NCBI GenBank assembly: GCA_038380795.1
Contig: CM076266.1
Coordinates: 37,275,425-37,339,424, forward strand
DNA length: 64,000 nt
From: Pyrocephalus nanus
Lineage: Eukaryota > Chordata > Aves > Passeriformes > Tyrannidae
Direction: 5' to 3'
A model generated the notes under the pieces. It had not been told where the DNA came from. It worked only from the letters and a program-made list of their open reading frames with translations, and ran no database searches. The translations under genes were made by a program, and so were the position numbers. Below, piece by piece: positions 39,710 to 54,100 of this stretch (positions are counted from its first letter, which is position 1; each line of letters starts with the position of its first letter).

Positions 39710-42700
39710 AGATATTAATCTGAATATTTGCATTTCTTCATCTTCATATTAATAAATTAAAAAAACTGTACCCATCAGTTTCTCATTCATTTTCATCAGT
39801 CTAGAGCTTAAGCAAAGACAAAGACAGTGGCTCCAAGTGTTGCTGAGTCTCGAGACCATGTGGCAATACAACTCATAGCACGTCTAGCCATAAAGCTGTG
39901 GTTGGACATGAAGCAACAATTTGATCACAATTTTGCTAGAAGAAGATTGACTACAGAAAAATGCCTAAAGGAGAAAGAAAACACTTCAGTATCTGCCACT
40001 GGCAGACTCAGTCTGTTTAATGCTGACGAGACACAAGTGTGCTGTATGCACTGTGAAAAGCAGAATTTGCTACAGTTAGCAGAGCACAGTCGCTAATCAG
40101 GACAATATGTGAGACTGTTTATTTACTGAGATTTACTGTTGAGATCTTTAAGAAAGGCATTATATAAGAAAAAATGCATGGTTCCTTAAACAAAATAGCA
40201 AATAAGAAAAATTGAAAATTAGAAGCTTGAAAAATTCTCAGATGACATATGACATCAGCTACAGATGAAAATCCAGCTCTTAATCCTATCCTTTTACAAG
40301 AATACTATAGAAAAACTCTGTGTTTTTTAGTACTCATTGCTTCTCGAGCACTTCTGCCATCAGCACATTGTTCCTGTGGTGCCAATCTCTTCCTATGGCC
40401 CAGAGGAAAGTTAGCACTTGTGCACAGCCCACTAAGGTCACAGACCCAAATGTGCTCAGTGTCCCAAAGCTGCTGGTTGTTTCAGTGGGTGGCAGTGGGG
40501 GAGAAGGGAAAGGACACATACATGAGGGTGTACTCTCAATTGTCTGTTCAGCAAGTCATTTCCAGGTGTAAAAATATCTTAGTGCTGCCAAACAGCTATA
40601 TATCTTCTGTGACCTTCTTCCCACTCCCAATTCACTTCACTGATTCCTTTCAAACTGATCAAAATGAATATATGCCATTTCCTGGGAGGAACCTTTGCAC
40701 GTGCTTTACCTCTTAAACATGCTAAAAATCCCACCTGACAGCTGTATTAGTGCAAATGATGAGAAGTGCGGGGAAGAGGTGAATCTCGAGGCAGATAGAA
40801 CAAAGTCATGGAGAACTGCTGCAGTTGTACTTCAGCGGAGATCAGCTCTGAGTCAGTGCTGTCTGGTCTCATTATTTAAAGAATTCACATTCCCTTCTCT
40901 GCTACATCTCAGTGGGAGATGTCCACTGATTAAGAGCATCAATCAAAGAAACAGGAATCCCAAACTCATCTACAGCAGTTTTTCCATAGCTAAGGCAAAT
41001 TTCACTGAACAGTGGAAATCATGTTAGATGCTATTTGTTAATAAATTCGCCCAGTACAATCCCTGTGAATGGTGGGCCCCAGAAACTCCCTGTGACAACA
41101 GGTAGTGGTTGCTGGAGATTTTGCCAATGCTCAGCTGCCAACACAGGCCAGCAGAGGTTTCCAGCAGCATGCAAGGGGAAGCAGTGAGAGCTGGTAAAAG
41201 CCATTGTCCGTTCATGTGCAACCACAGATACATGGGAAAATTTCTTTCTCTACACATTCATAAGAGACAGCAAAAAAGAGCAAGCATTGAAAAAAATGTT
41301 ATTTTATTCTTCCAACAAAGTGCATATTGTCATTGTAATTTGCAGGCACTATCAGTGCCCACTCCCTCCCTTTTAAGTACTGGTTTAAGCATGAACCTGC
41401 AGCTAATTTTGAGGTTGGAGTTCATTTGTTTTCACATCAATCCAATTAATTTCCACTGGAAAATGCATCTCAGGCATTCAATCAAAATAGGCCTAAAATA
41501 ATTCTGAAAAGCTCATCTGTCTCCAATCTATATAATGTTTTAAAAATTGGATGCGTGCCCTGAAATAACATTGCACTTCAGAAAGCTTAAAGCTCTAAAC
41601 TTGAGGGTATCAGTTACACTGAAACTGTAGTAAATTAAAACATCTAGTTTCTGGTTTGCATTGATTTATAAATATCGACAAAACTACTATTGCAGTCATT
41701 ACCACTTTGGGTGCTCAGAGCTGAATTTTCAACAGTTCAGGGTTATTTTCATTCTTATTGTGGCTACAGTAGCCTTTCAAGTTATAGATCAAATTCCAGA
41801 TAACATGTAAATCTCAAATCTTAGTTTTAAAAATATGCATACAAACCAGCCAATGCTTATAATAAGAAGCAGCAAGTCTAAGTGGTCAGTAATGTCAAAT
41901 ACAAAATACACTTTTTTTCAGACTCTCTAACTTAAAGCATAAATGTTACTTGCTACTATGAAATTTCTAAATAGTAGCAAATGGAAGTGGGGTAAAATAT
42001 GAAAAGTATCTCTAGGGGTTGTTTTTTTAACCAGGATTTTGATGTTTTCTTTTGAACTGTTCTTTGAAATGAAACAATCAGAAGTATATTAAAAACTTTT
42101 CTCCTAAAAAGCTTTCCACATTAATCTACCTAGTGATCTTCAAAATATGCTTATTTATGACCAAATTATTGCTGTGGAAATATAAACCTGAAAAATAAAG
42201 GGACCTCATGAGCTGTAACCCAGTTAACACAATAAATTGAGAAAACAATAAGAAAAGCATGAATACATCAACAGCAACAGAGCCAATTCTCAATGGTGTA
42301 CAGCATACAGCTTTGCCAAAGACAATGGATTTAAACCAACTGGGAATCTCACTCATATGCACACATGCACGCACACTCCATAAACAGACAGCATATTACA
42401 TGCATTACATCTGGTTGTAAAACAAGCTTTGACAGTGATCTATGTCTTATGCTTCAAAAGAAAACAAAAATCCCCATCTTACACCTTGATATCTGTGGAC
42501 TACTACTAAGTAAATTCTCCTGACCCCTGGTGGTGATTAGTTTATGAAGTGAAGCAGAGGGATCACCATAAAATTCACAGAATTTCTCCTGAAAGCGCTG
42601 TCCAAATTCTACCCTCACTACTCTTCTTGATACTGTCACTGAACCCAATATGCTGATACGCAAACCAGCTTTCCACAATTCTGTGCGATCATCCTATTTG

Positions 42701-43004
42701 CCATGTGCAGCACGTACAGGTGAGCTGAGAAAGACAAGGAGAGGTGGTAGATGTTCTTTTGGGCATGATATTCTTGCCATTAAAGTTCACAAGAGTGCTG
42801 CTAATACAGTCATTTAGAACAGAATGAGACCCATAAAAATGTATGACCCCTAAGAAGACACTTTCCTAAATTATACCCGAAATACTGACTTGTGTGTGTT
42901 AATGATATGCTACGTCATACTAAGGAAAAAAAAAGCTTATTTTTCATCATTCCCTTACAATTTGTACTGATGTTTCTGGTTTAGTGTTTCACAGCTGAGG
43001 TGCA

Positions 43005-43022
43005 TTTTGTTTGTTTGTTTGT
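43005..43022. repeat. (TTTG)n tetranucleotide repeat
   Basis: Four TTTG units followed by a broken unit. Confidence 0.85.
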
Positions 43023-46000
43023 TGTTTGAAGTTTTTTTAATTTTATCTTATCTTCATCTTGAAAGATATGTTGTCTTAAAGAGTAAACATTCTCCCAAAC
43101 TAGAACTTTGTGTTGAAGATGAAAAATAACATCCTCTGCACCAGTTTGGAGTAAAGTCCTTAATAGTCAGTAGGCAGTCATGTAAAAAAGCTCAGGTCAT
43201 CCTGTCAACGTCCAAGAGTCTGCACTATGAACTAACCCACTGCTAATTATTTATTTAATATCTCTAACATGAACTCTAAGTGTTCATGCATACTCCATGA
43301 ATAGTTATGGCTTGCACTACTTCTTTTTTCATCCAATTTTCCCCCTTTGAGAACTGCTTCTGAAACAGTGCTTTAACCAGAAAGCTGCCATGCCAGGGAA
43401 AGTAAAAGAGCAGCTTTATTATCAGCAGAGACAAAAATTGAATCAGATGAATTTTGAAACTCTGAGGGTACCGGATAACTTTAAGATTTTGTACCTCACA
43501 CTTTTCAATATTACCATTCAGCAAGAAGGAAATAATCTTTGTATAAATTAATTTAAAAGACCAGGCTGACCAGGCTAAAAGGGTCTGCATTTGCACAGCT
43601 GAAATAATGCCACTCGCTAGACATGGCCCAGGTCTCCTGTAGACATGCAGGTCTGAAAAACAGCCCTCCCAGGAACACAAGTATTATTTCAATTCCCACT
43701 GACTGCCTGATGCTGCAGAACCCAACTCTAAAGTACTGCTTTTCAGTGAAATTCCACTATAGCCATCAGAATCAACTGCAGCATTTGAATTAAGAGTTTC
43801 CAGATTTAAACTGTGGGAACGAGTAGGCTGGAGTTGTCAGTGGAAGGCCTCTGACAATGCAATTTGTTTCTCCTGCTGGCTTGACAGTCAGTGCATGCTG
43901 ACATTCAAGAAACATTAGTTGGTTTTGTGGTGCGTTTTTTTTTGTTGGTTTTCTTTGGTTTTGTTTTTTTAATTGCCTGGAGCTGTTGGGAGGGCAGAGG
44001 AAAAGGACTGTCAGCTTAGGGAGGGGAAGAGGCAGACGATGAAGAATGAAAGGAGAGGACATGTCCTTTTCTACGTGTCTCCTATAAAACATCATACATG
44101 TGCCCCGAGACACGTCAATACATGGCAGGCGAACATGTTAAAAAATGTTAACTTTACCTAAACAGCAAAGTGGCAGCTCCACTCAGTTTACAATAACATC
44201 AGATCTATTTGATTTGGCCACATGGAGCCAGACATTTGACTGATCTGGTTAAAATATCCTAACAATCACATAAATAGACCCAGTCAAAGCCGGTTGCATC
44301 ACCTGCATTTATTTTTTACTGTTAATATTTAGCAATGGAAGAAAGATACAGATCTGTGCTCTATACACTTGCCATCTCCAACAGTATGATCTCAGCTCAG
44401 AGAGCAGCAGGAATTTGCACAGCAGTGAGTATGGCCGATTTCCAGGGGTCGGAAGCCATGGCTTACTCACTCCGCTCCACATTTTCTGTTGTCGTTCTAT
44501 TTCACTTTTTTTAAGAGGAAAGGCAAATTAATGTAAAGAATAGCAGCAAAGTCAGATTGCAGGTCAGCATGTTTTTGTTTTATTTTCCTCTGGTCTCTCT
44601 GTTTTGTGAAGCATGGATTTAGCCCTTGTATTAGCCTACCAAATAACAAGTCCTTAAAATGGCTCGTACATAAAATTTGATGCGAAACTGAGTATTTAGG
44701 AATACTGGTTCATATGTGTACCTTTAGACCAACATGGAAATCTGCCTTTATCTCTTTCCCTATAACAACAAACCATCTGAATCAACAAATTACACCTCAT
44801 ATAAATCTGACCTGGTCCATGTAGGATATGTAACAGAGGTAATTTGTGACTTGAGAGAAGAAAATGCAGCAGTATGTATGCAAGACACTTCATATTTGGC
44901 AGACACGTACAACCAGCTGTTTATTCTTCAGCTTGCAAAGAATACATCTACTGGGACATCCCCCACCCCCGTAAACCCTGCTTAGCTCCTGGTCTTATTT
45001 CCACTGTAGATTTAACCCTAAGCTATGGATAAATGTAGTGCTTGGGGTTTAAAGTTAAGTGTCATTTAGTATCACTTTGACATCTCCATATATTATAATG
45101 AGCTTCTTTTTCACAAGGGACTTGGGATCTGATCCTAATTTGTAGCAGGGTTATGGTCACAATAAATGTCCATATTCATGGGAAGTCTTTAATGCAAATA
45201 GAAATAGAAAGTGTCTGTTTTCTTGTAGTTTCAAAGCCATGTATGTAAAACACAGTACGGATCTGTTCCACATGCAAAACCATTATCAATCCACCATTGT
45301 GCCCTGGCTCCTGCCCTGGCAGGCACTCCCATGCTGAATAGTCTCAGCAAGTATTATAGCTTGCATAATAAAAGAACAGGTTATGAAATCATTAGCACCT
45401 CAGCTGAGGTTGCCACAGGGATGCCCCTCTATGTTCATTGTGAAATGTTTCTTTGGCAGCTGCATCCTAGAAGCATATTTGGATGTTGTTGCTTCAGTCT
45501 TGCCACACCGAGTGGGAAGTAAATCAGTATTTTCATGTTCTGAACTTTAATGTGGGGGGTGGAAGTCTCTCTGATCCACCTCTAGGCTAATTCTCCCCAT
45601 TTACACATGCCAAATTCTATGCTTGGAGACTCTAGGAAGACCAGATGTCTATAATCACAGTCCCAGGACTATGTAGCCAAGGACCTGGGCCATGCCTAGG
45701 GAAGGCTGGAAGACACTCCAGCTTTGTCAAATACCGCATGTTCCAGCTCCCCTTGTCCTGCAGGCAGCCACTGCTAGCGGTACTTCAGAGCATCCCAAAC
45801 GCAGCTGAGGGCTGCCCTCCCCTCGGCTGGAGTCCTGGCTTGGGGTACAGTGCACATCCCCTTGGCATTTCCTTCTCCGCAAATGCAAGCTCAGGTGAAA
45901 CTGTGTCAGTTCAAGCAGCTGAAGCTAAACCCATTTGTCCCTTCATAGGAAAACTTATGTCCCCAACAGAAAGAAACAAAATCCACTGCTGGTCACTGAG

Positions 46001-46053
46001 CAAAGCATCTAGTATCCTTTTTATGTTCCTTATTCCAACCTTGAGATCCTTCC

Positions 46054-46090
46054 TGCAAGGTTCACAAATATTTGTGAACCGAGCCTTGCA
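46054..46090. repeat. Perfect 22-bp palindrome within a bulged hairpin
   Basis: GGTTCACAAAT at 46059-46069 is followed immediately by its exact reverse complement (46070-46080). Outside it, TGCAA at 46054-46058 pairs with TTGCA at the right end, with a five-base insertion in the right arm that interrupts the stem. The whole could fold as a long hairpin or cruciform. The half-site GGTTCA/TGAACC resembles nuclear-receptor half-sites, which is only a motif resemblance. Confidence 0.75.
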
Positions 46091-49000
46091 AATGTGCAAC
46101 CGTGATCTGGCTCGGGGACAACTTGGTGACCCTAAATATCAGAGTATTCTAGTCTAAGGAAAGGGAAAGCTGTGCAACTTGAAGGAAACCACCATGTGGG
46201 GAGGAGAACTTGTTTGGAGCAGTGAAATTTTACTGACTGGAGTTACCTTGGGGTCTGGTCCAGTGGTATTTGCCAAACTTAATTCAGTCAGTTTTACCAA
46301 CTGTATGAGAGAGAGCACACAAAGGAAGGACCCATGTCATGTTCCTGAGCAGTAAGTCAAGCTAGCCTGGGTTGCTGTCTTTCTGAATCGATGCACCAGG
46401 TCATGATTTAAGTAAGTGAGGTGCTGGGGCTTTTTAAAGCAGCATAAGTAAATAGCTAAGCTTGATGTGATATAAAAAGCACCACAACAGAAAGGAGAAC
46501 TTAATGTAGTAATGAAAATCACTTACCCTTAATCATCCCTGAGACAGTGTTTTTAAAGCGCTACTTGATTTATTCAGCTAGCAAACATGCCTCCTTTGAC
46601 TTTTCTAATAACAGGCTATCTTAGCCAAGCTTGTTGGGATTTGAGTTCGGGGTTTTTTAATTAGCATCCTAAGTACATTATTTAAATGTCTTTGATGCCT
46701 TTTCTTTAAAATTATTTGCTAAGCAATAAATCATATTAATTTGCAAAGGAGATCCTCCTCCCCCCCCAAAAAAAAAATCCCAAACAACCCAAAACATTAC
46801 CAGGAAAGTTTGGAAAAATAAGGGGTTTGGTCACAGATGTGCAACAGCATTGCACATTTTAGAGTACCTTATTGCTTAAAGACTTACTGAAGTCCAAATT
46901 CATTGCTGCTGACAAGCATGCCACTTAGTGTATGAGGTTGTATGAAAGGTTGTTTGCTACATGATTTACGATGGTGCCCTTACTGTAAACTACCTGTGCT
47001 CTACTGAGCAGCTCCATACTTCCTCTCCAGTGGAAGGGCCTCAGCTTTTGGAAAAGCTGGACAGTTTCTCAAGTGAGTACACTCTTGTGACACTGAGGCT
47101 AGCCAGACCACAAACTATTTTATTATGTTGTGCAAAAACCTCTGTGCAAAAAACCCCCTCTTTAATTAAGATAGAGCAACCAGCACTGTGGTTGTAATTA
47201 CCTTGGACTGCTTTACCCATGGGCATAATGAAATAAAATTGGGCCCTCTATATTTTGTTTTTAAACTAAGTAAACCCAAATTAATTTATTCAACTCAAAC
47301 CAGACAGGTTTCTCTTTAAAATAAAGGCCTATATGGTTGGAGGGGCTGGTGCAGGAGGCAGAGTGACATGCAATGATGACTGTGAACTGCAAACTGCTGG
47401 CAAAACATTTGGCTTGCCGCTGGTCCATGGCCAGTATTTTCCTTTGTTAATGAATCCCACATCTTTTCTAAGTTAAGCGTTTTTTTCTTCTCCCCCTTCA
47501 TTTTATTTGAAACATATTTTAAATATTTTTGTTTTTATGACGTAGTGGAACATGATACAGCCCCCTCCTAACCCCGAATATGGGAAAATCAATTAAAATT
47601 TTGACATTAGGGGCTATGATATAAACATATGGTTTAACTGCTCAGACTTTTTTTTTAAGCAACAGGATCAGTGCAAAGAGAAATAACGAAATGAGAACTC
47701 CACGTTACGGGATAAAGAGTACACTAACTGAAAGTATCACAGCCAAAATCTTGCTATTCAACAAAACCAAAAAAACCTGAAACTTGGCAGATTTTGATAG
47801 ATTTCTTCTTAGATTTAAGATTACGTATGTTTCATTTGTATTCTTTTCTAAAGAAAAAGGCCATTTTAAAAAAAAGTCATCCTGAGTAATGTGTTCAATA
47901 TTTAGTACATTTTGCCACATGTAAAGGATCTTCATTTTATGACTTAGAGAATGCAATCTTAAAATGGAATTTTATGGGTTTCTTCATTAACTTCTGACTC
48001 TTATCTGAAGAGGAAAAAGTAATCGAGAAATATCCCATGTGAACAAAAACGTGATTTTGAAATGCAATGATCATTTTGGGCATCCAATCACACCTACCCT
48101 ACTGAACACCAGTCCCCAGGACTATGTGACAGTGAAAACCCTTCCAGCTCCCTTTGGTATTTCAAATCATCAAAATCCCACACAGACAAAATCATAAGCT
48201 GCTGAAACTCCAGGGAATGCAGACACCAAAGAGAGGATTTAACTCTCTAGGTCCCTGTGCACAAGATTTCTGCAAAAAGCAGCTCTTTCCCAGAGGTCTT
48301 GAAAAATTCGAAATGGTGTTAAAAGTGGAGAGTTATTTTTAACCTGTCACTGGTGCAAAAACACGTTTTCTCAATCATCTGCTATGGACATCTAGTCTCC
48401 AATCCTGAAAGCATCTAGCTACATGAATTTACATGCCCTACTTTAATATTCTTCAGTTTTACAAACCTTGCAAGATTTCCTCAGCCACAGTAACTTGTAG
48501 CTAGTTCTAAGGAAGGGCAGAGATGACTAAAGTATAGCACAATGCATTGCTGGCCCTGAAACCCACCCTGGGCAATGACAAACACTGGAAAAAATTAAGT
48601 TGCAAAAGCTTTTCTGCTCCAAACCCCTCACTTTTCATAGCAAGAATGATGCCATGCTTGTGTTAGAAGTGACAAAAAGCTTTTTCTAGAGGCTCCTGAT
48701 ATCAGTGTAAACCCTGAAGTTATATGACAATAGAGACTTTATTTATCTATAGAGTATGTGCAAATTAAACAGACTCTATGGTGGTTAATTCACTTGCACT
48801 GTAACTGACGTGATTTATGCAGAAAATTGCAGCCAAGTTCAAAAGCTAGAGCAGCACTTTCAGGCTGACCAAAATTATTAAATTCACTAATCAGTTACAT
48901 TTAATAAATCTCAGAAGTGGAGAAGAATAGTGGAAAAGCAGAATTTTTTAGCATTTCTAAATGTTTGAGTTTGAAATGCTGTATTTTTCTGGAAAGTTAC

Positions 49001-49540
49001 TGAGTTAATTCAAAAAAATAATTTTCTTGAAAACCTGAGATTGTCTTTGCTTTTTATTTGCACAGAATAATTAAGAAATTAAATCATAGTGACTTAACCT
49101 ACATTACTATTTTTAATTTCAATCCCTACATCAATAAGTTTGTTATTCGCATGAAACTACTAACTGCTACAGCTCACCTGCCTCAAGCACACCAATGACA
49201 CAAAAGAAACCTTAAATCCATCAGTTTTTCTTCATTTCCTGTTCTATTAAAAACAACCAGTATTACAACTCATTCCTCTCTTTTATGTCTTCTTTCCTAG
49301 AATTTTTTTAACTGATTCTAACAGCTAATTAGAAACCTGGACATCAGTATCAATGTATTAATGAAAAACAGAACTAACACTGGAATTTCAAAGCTATCTT
49401 GAAGACTGATTAGATTCAGTAATAAATTAACTGGGTAGGAATGCTGTTTTCAAGGGAAAATACAATATTCTACAGGAAAGCATGGGACTTTATGTTTTGT
49501 TTTCCGAAGGGATTAGCTCTTCCAGCCGGGAAGTTTTTAC

Positions 49541-49625
49541 CTCGCATCCATATTCCATGATTTGCTCTGCATCTGACAGCAGTGCAAAATCATCTTTGAC
49601 ATTTACCGAAGCGTCAGGCGCAGCA
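49541..49625 (-). other. Exon-like 85-bp segment, uncertain
   Basis: On the minus strand an acceptor-like CTTTTAAAG is followed by 28 open codons (containing VKDDFALLSDAEQIMEYGCE) and a donor G|GTAAAA. The peptide reads plausibly but I do not recognise it. At 85 bp it would shift the CREB5 frame if spliced between the first exon and the PVPG exon. It could be a non-coding or poison exon, or chance. Confidence 0.15.
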
Positions 49626-50839
49626 CTTTAAAAGGACAGACCTCATCTTGATCACAAGAAAAGAGTATGCAAGCAAGGTGAATGCATGATAGTAAGGAAT
49701 GTAGCAGGGGCGTAGAGAGCAGGGCCATACACCCCAGGACTAAACTTCTGGAAACTTTATAAATACGAACATCCTTCTCTGAGCCGTTTAGCTCCAGATG
49801 AATGTAAGACTGAGTCAGCATCACTGCACAGGCTTTTGTTAGTGAAAACTCATATACAGGCACTGTTCCTCAGTCTGTATGTTATAGTCCATAATAAATT
49901 ATTTATTTTACAATAATAAAATAACTGAGCATGCATGATTTTACGTGTGATAGTAGCGACAGCATATTGGATAGTCATTAGTTAATGGACAAATACGAAC
50001 GCAGGATAAGGTATACAGGGAGTTCACTGCAAAAAGGCATTAATGTGCCATTACTTTTATAGTGGGAACAGTTTTTGCTAGCTAAGTTCCTGTAAAACAT
50101 ACCTTTGAGCTTACAGGGATATTAGCAAATGGGTTTCTCACACGGTTATGGACAAAGCTTGTCTCCAACTTTTGTAAAACACGCTGAAAATTACCATGAA
50201 GGCTCAGAAGTTTTGTTTGTTATGATTTAATTCCCTTATTTTTTAAAAAACAGAAAGAGCATGGAGGGAGGCTACTTTGAATGGCTGATTGATTTGGAAG
50301 TACCTCAGAGATGGATTTTCTCCTAGCATTTTAGAATTCTGTTATTCTTGACTGTAAATAAAAACTACACATGATTAGCTGGGGAGGGAACAAGACCTGT
50401 TTAGCTGTTTATAAACTGAAAAGACATTTGGCTGCATTTTGACTTACATTTCACCCAAAATTGGCTGGTTTCCGTGATACCTGTTTTATCTTTACATGTT
50501 TATAAGGAATCTACTAAAACCTAGGTGACTGTCACTTACAGTATGGTGAGAAACCTAGGAAGTTAAGCACCTTGAAGCATAATTCATGTTCTCCCCAGCA
50601 GCAGCAATTCAGAGTATGAAGTTACAGCAGTTCCATGAGGTGCATAGCATACACTCTTTATTTCTCAAATAAAGCTGGACACAGGAAGGCACAAGTTATG
50701 CTTTAGATGACATTATGTTCTTATCTCACCATTTGCTTTTCTTATTGCTTTTTCCTCATCAAAATTCTTCCTGCTTCCAACCCCTGTACAGACAGCCAGT
50801 GCTGCCATCATTGCCCACTGCAGGTACAGAAAATACTTT

Positions 50840-51150
50840 CTGTCAGAAGTCACCTCAGAAGATCACCTTGTCTAACCTCCTGCTCCAACCAGGACTAAAT
50901 ACAGTATCAGGGCAGGCTGCTGGGGGCCTTGTTTAGGCAAAGTGTGAAAATCTACAGCAGCAGAGACTGACTGTCATAGCCAATTGCTATACCCTGCCAT
51001 GATCCTCCTGCGGTAGCCTTTCTTTCTTTAGGTCTCATGAAAATTTCTATAGTTGAAACTTGCAATTGTTGCCTTTCATCCTCACGCTACAAAGCAGGGC
51101 GGACTCTGCCTCCTCTGTAACTCCCCTGTAAGTAGCTAAAGTTCTCCTGC
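50840..51150 (-). mobile_element. CR1 LINE 3' fragment, antisense to plus strand
   Basis: The plus-strand text follows the reverse complement of the avian/reptilian CR1 3' region. Recognisable blocks in order are GATCACCTTGTCTAACCTCC (like 'gatcatctagtccaac'), GGGCAGGCTGCTGGGGGCCT (like 'caggttgctcagggcct'), TGAAACTTGCAATTGTTGCC (like 'gcaacttgtgtccattgcc'), and a following pyrimidine-rich stretch. Divergence is high, so it is an old, 5'-truncated copy. The match is from memory of the family consensus; ends are approximate and the subfamily is not determined. CR1 is the dominant LINE of birds, turtles and crocodilians, which supports a sauropsid source. Confidence 0.75.
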
Positions 51151-54100
51151 TCTCTGCTGCTCAAGATACTCTCTCCCTTCAGCCTAGGGCATCTGTCCTC
51201 CCCACAACTCACCCACCTTCCTCTGCTACAGTGCCATAAGTCATCACACGCTCACCGTGCAGTTTTGGGTTGCCCGTTTGCTTGGAGATATTTAACAGTC
51301 CAAACAGATTTCACCCAAAACTGCCCAAGACTTTGGTTGGGTGCAGAAATTTTGTATTCTCATAGTACAGATCCTCCTAAGTTCTCTGGGGATTGTTTGG
51401 GCAATCCCAAACATCTGACCCTGAGCCAACCAGTTACTTATTATATCTAATGTTTGTCCTATTTGATCTTTAGTCTGCACAAGAGACGCATGCCAATGCA
51501 GATGTGCTGCTGAAATTCAGTGCTCAGTGCTACACAAGGAAGCAACAGACTCATACCCTTCCTACATCCAGCTCCATGAGATTTGCGCTCCTAGAAGTCC
51601 TCTTATTGGAGCATTAGCGCACTGCATCTTTAAAATAAGGCCCCCTGAGATAAAGAACTACATATTAAGAGGGGGGAGGGAGGAGGGCAGGAAAGGAGGT
51701 GTTAGATAGAGTTGCAGCTGGCTGCGTTATCAGTCAAGAACTTGTCCCAGGTGAGAGCAGGTGAGACCAAATTTTAAAACTCTGGAATGCAACACATGCA
51801 GTTGTCAGAGTATTGCTGCCTGTTTTATCATTTGCTACTCTTCACACTTTGTGGGCATTTTCCCACAGAAATAAATCAGAAGTAACAGAATAATTTAGAA
51901 GAAACACTGGACATCAAACAGAAAATAAAACTTACAAAGATTAATCATCTTTCAGTGTACAGCAAGTGAGAAACTTATTCTTTTCCAGACCATTTTTAAA
52001 TAATAGAAAAAAGTATGTCTCAACAAAAAAAATTACCAATTTGAAAGGGAAAGCATTTTCTCTTAAAGCAGTTCCCAATTTCCTTTGAAAAAATTGATAC
52101 CAAAAGCCCAAATTTTAACAATTATTCAACCTTGTTGGAAGCTTTCCAATCAGCCACATTTTACTTTTCTAAGTAGACCTTTAAAAATCCATGCTTTTCC
52201 AACTAACTCTTTTTTTTTCTATAGTGTTAATTTATTTTTGAATTTTTTTATTAAAGTTGATGGTAAGGTTTTATACTTTTCCTGAAGTATGCACTGCAGT
52301 TCTTTTATAGGGCACTACAAAGTCTTGTCAAAATAGGTTAAAATAAATGAAAAAAAAACCTGTCTAAATTCATTACTAAGGGGGAATCTGCTGTATATTG
52401 TTTGTTCATCCAACATAGTAGAATATCTACTGAGTTGCAATAGCTGCACCGGCTTTTGCTCTGAATGGAAAAAGTTCCATACTGCACAAGATCATCAAGT
52501 AAAAAGCCAAAAAACACTTAGTGGTAGACAGCAACATCCCCCTTTAACTGTTGTTTAAATTTTTGCCCCAAATTCACTTTTCTCATTCTGAAAGAAAAAC
52601 TTGAAATGTGAGGTAGAGCTGAAGGGTGCTAATAGAGTGTTAATTTCAAAAAGAAGGAAATCATAATTCAAATTTATATACCGATATCACCACCTTAAAC
52701 ATCAAATTGTAGTCTTATTCACGTGATAAATTCTTTCTGATATGATTGCTTAGGAATAACAGAAATTAATTTTGCCTTGCAGTCTCAAATATGGTGACAG
52801 ACACCCCCCCTCCCCCATATACACGATACTGATCCACACGTACAGAGATTTCTGTACTAATCTGCACTTTGTGCAACACATTCCTCTTTCCCACAAATAG
52901 CCACAGAAGATACTTGTCAACACTGGATTCCAATAGCAAGGAATCTGGTGGGTCAGGCAATTTGTAAACTGAACCTTAATTTAGTGTTTATTTTGATTTT
53001 TCAGCCAATCTTATTCCTTCATGAATTTACAAAAGAAAGTCACTTATCCTAGGTGTACAGGAAAACTAAAAAGTATTTAGGGCAATGAGAGTTCTTGCAG
53101 TCCTGTGATGATACAAGAGAAATACCACTCACATCCTTAGCTGCAGTGAAATAAAAGTTCATTTTGACCTGGAAACCTAATGATAACAAAGAACACAATA
53201 CTGGAACTTTTCTGACTTTTCATGATACTGCATGGCCTTAAACTGAGGTCAAGGGAGAATTTGGTCCACTACATTTTTTCTGTTCTGGTTTGTAAGACTC
53301 TGTTTGGGAAAAAACTAGTTCATGTTAAATCTGACATAAGATTATTGGTGCTGATGGGCTTTTCCAGTGTGGTAAAACATTCTGCTGATATTATTTTTGA
53401 CAGGGCTTGTGATAACTATTTGATATTTTTAAAAAGTGTAATGAACTTTTATTATTATAAGTATTGTTTTGTTGCTGCTAATGGGCACAGATTTATTGAT
53501 CAGCAGAAAACAGAGCCCATCTGAAGCACATTGTCCGTATTCTTTATGGTCATGGAGCCGTACAAGCATTGTAGATATCTGCAGTCAAACTCTCCATCTC
53601 ATTATTTACATGAATACCTCTTGTATTCATACTAATAAAGGGCTTTAATATGTTTGATTAATGGTTGCAATTTGCAAAATATCCTGCAGTGCTCTTGAAT
53701 GAAAGATATTATATTAAAATAAAGAGTACCACAGAAATACAGCTTGTGCTGATCTGAGAGACTGTAATTCTCACTCCCAGCTAGTAGCTTTTACCAAGAC
53801 AATTGCTAGTTTTATTATAATGTGCAGAAATCTTTCAGTAAATTAAAACTTCTATGTTTTCAATAGAGTTATTCATTTTAGCACTGTAAGCTGATGGTAC
53901 AAGGAAACATCAGGACATAAAATAAAGAATGGAAGTGTGGATGGAATAAACAGTGTTCTGTTAAGTAAATGATACTTTCCTGGCTCTGTCAGGATTCAAA
54001 AGACCTAAAAAGCAGAATGTGTGTCACGAGAACTGAAAAATAATTCATGCTATTTGACTATCAAGGCTTTAAAAATGTATTTGGAGGAAGTGGAGAGGGA

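Noticed and set aside
39827..40096. 89-codon frame with a Cys-x2-Cys near its end, possible transposon or zinc-knuckle fragment
   Set aside because: Only a single CxxC and no matching His/Cys partner; no transposase signature seen.
40249..40716. 155-codon plus-strand frame
   Set aside because: No domain recognised, overlapping frames on both strands, antisense to CREB5 inside its intron; treated as chance.
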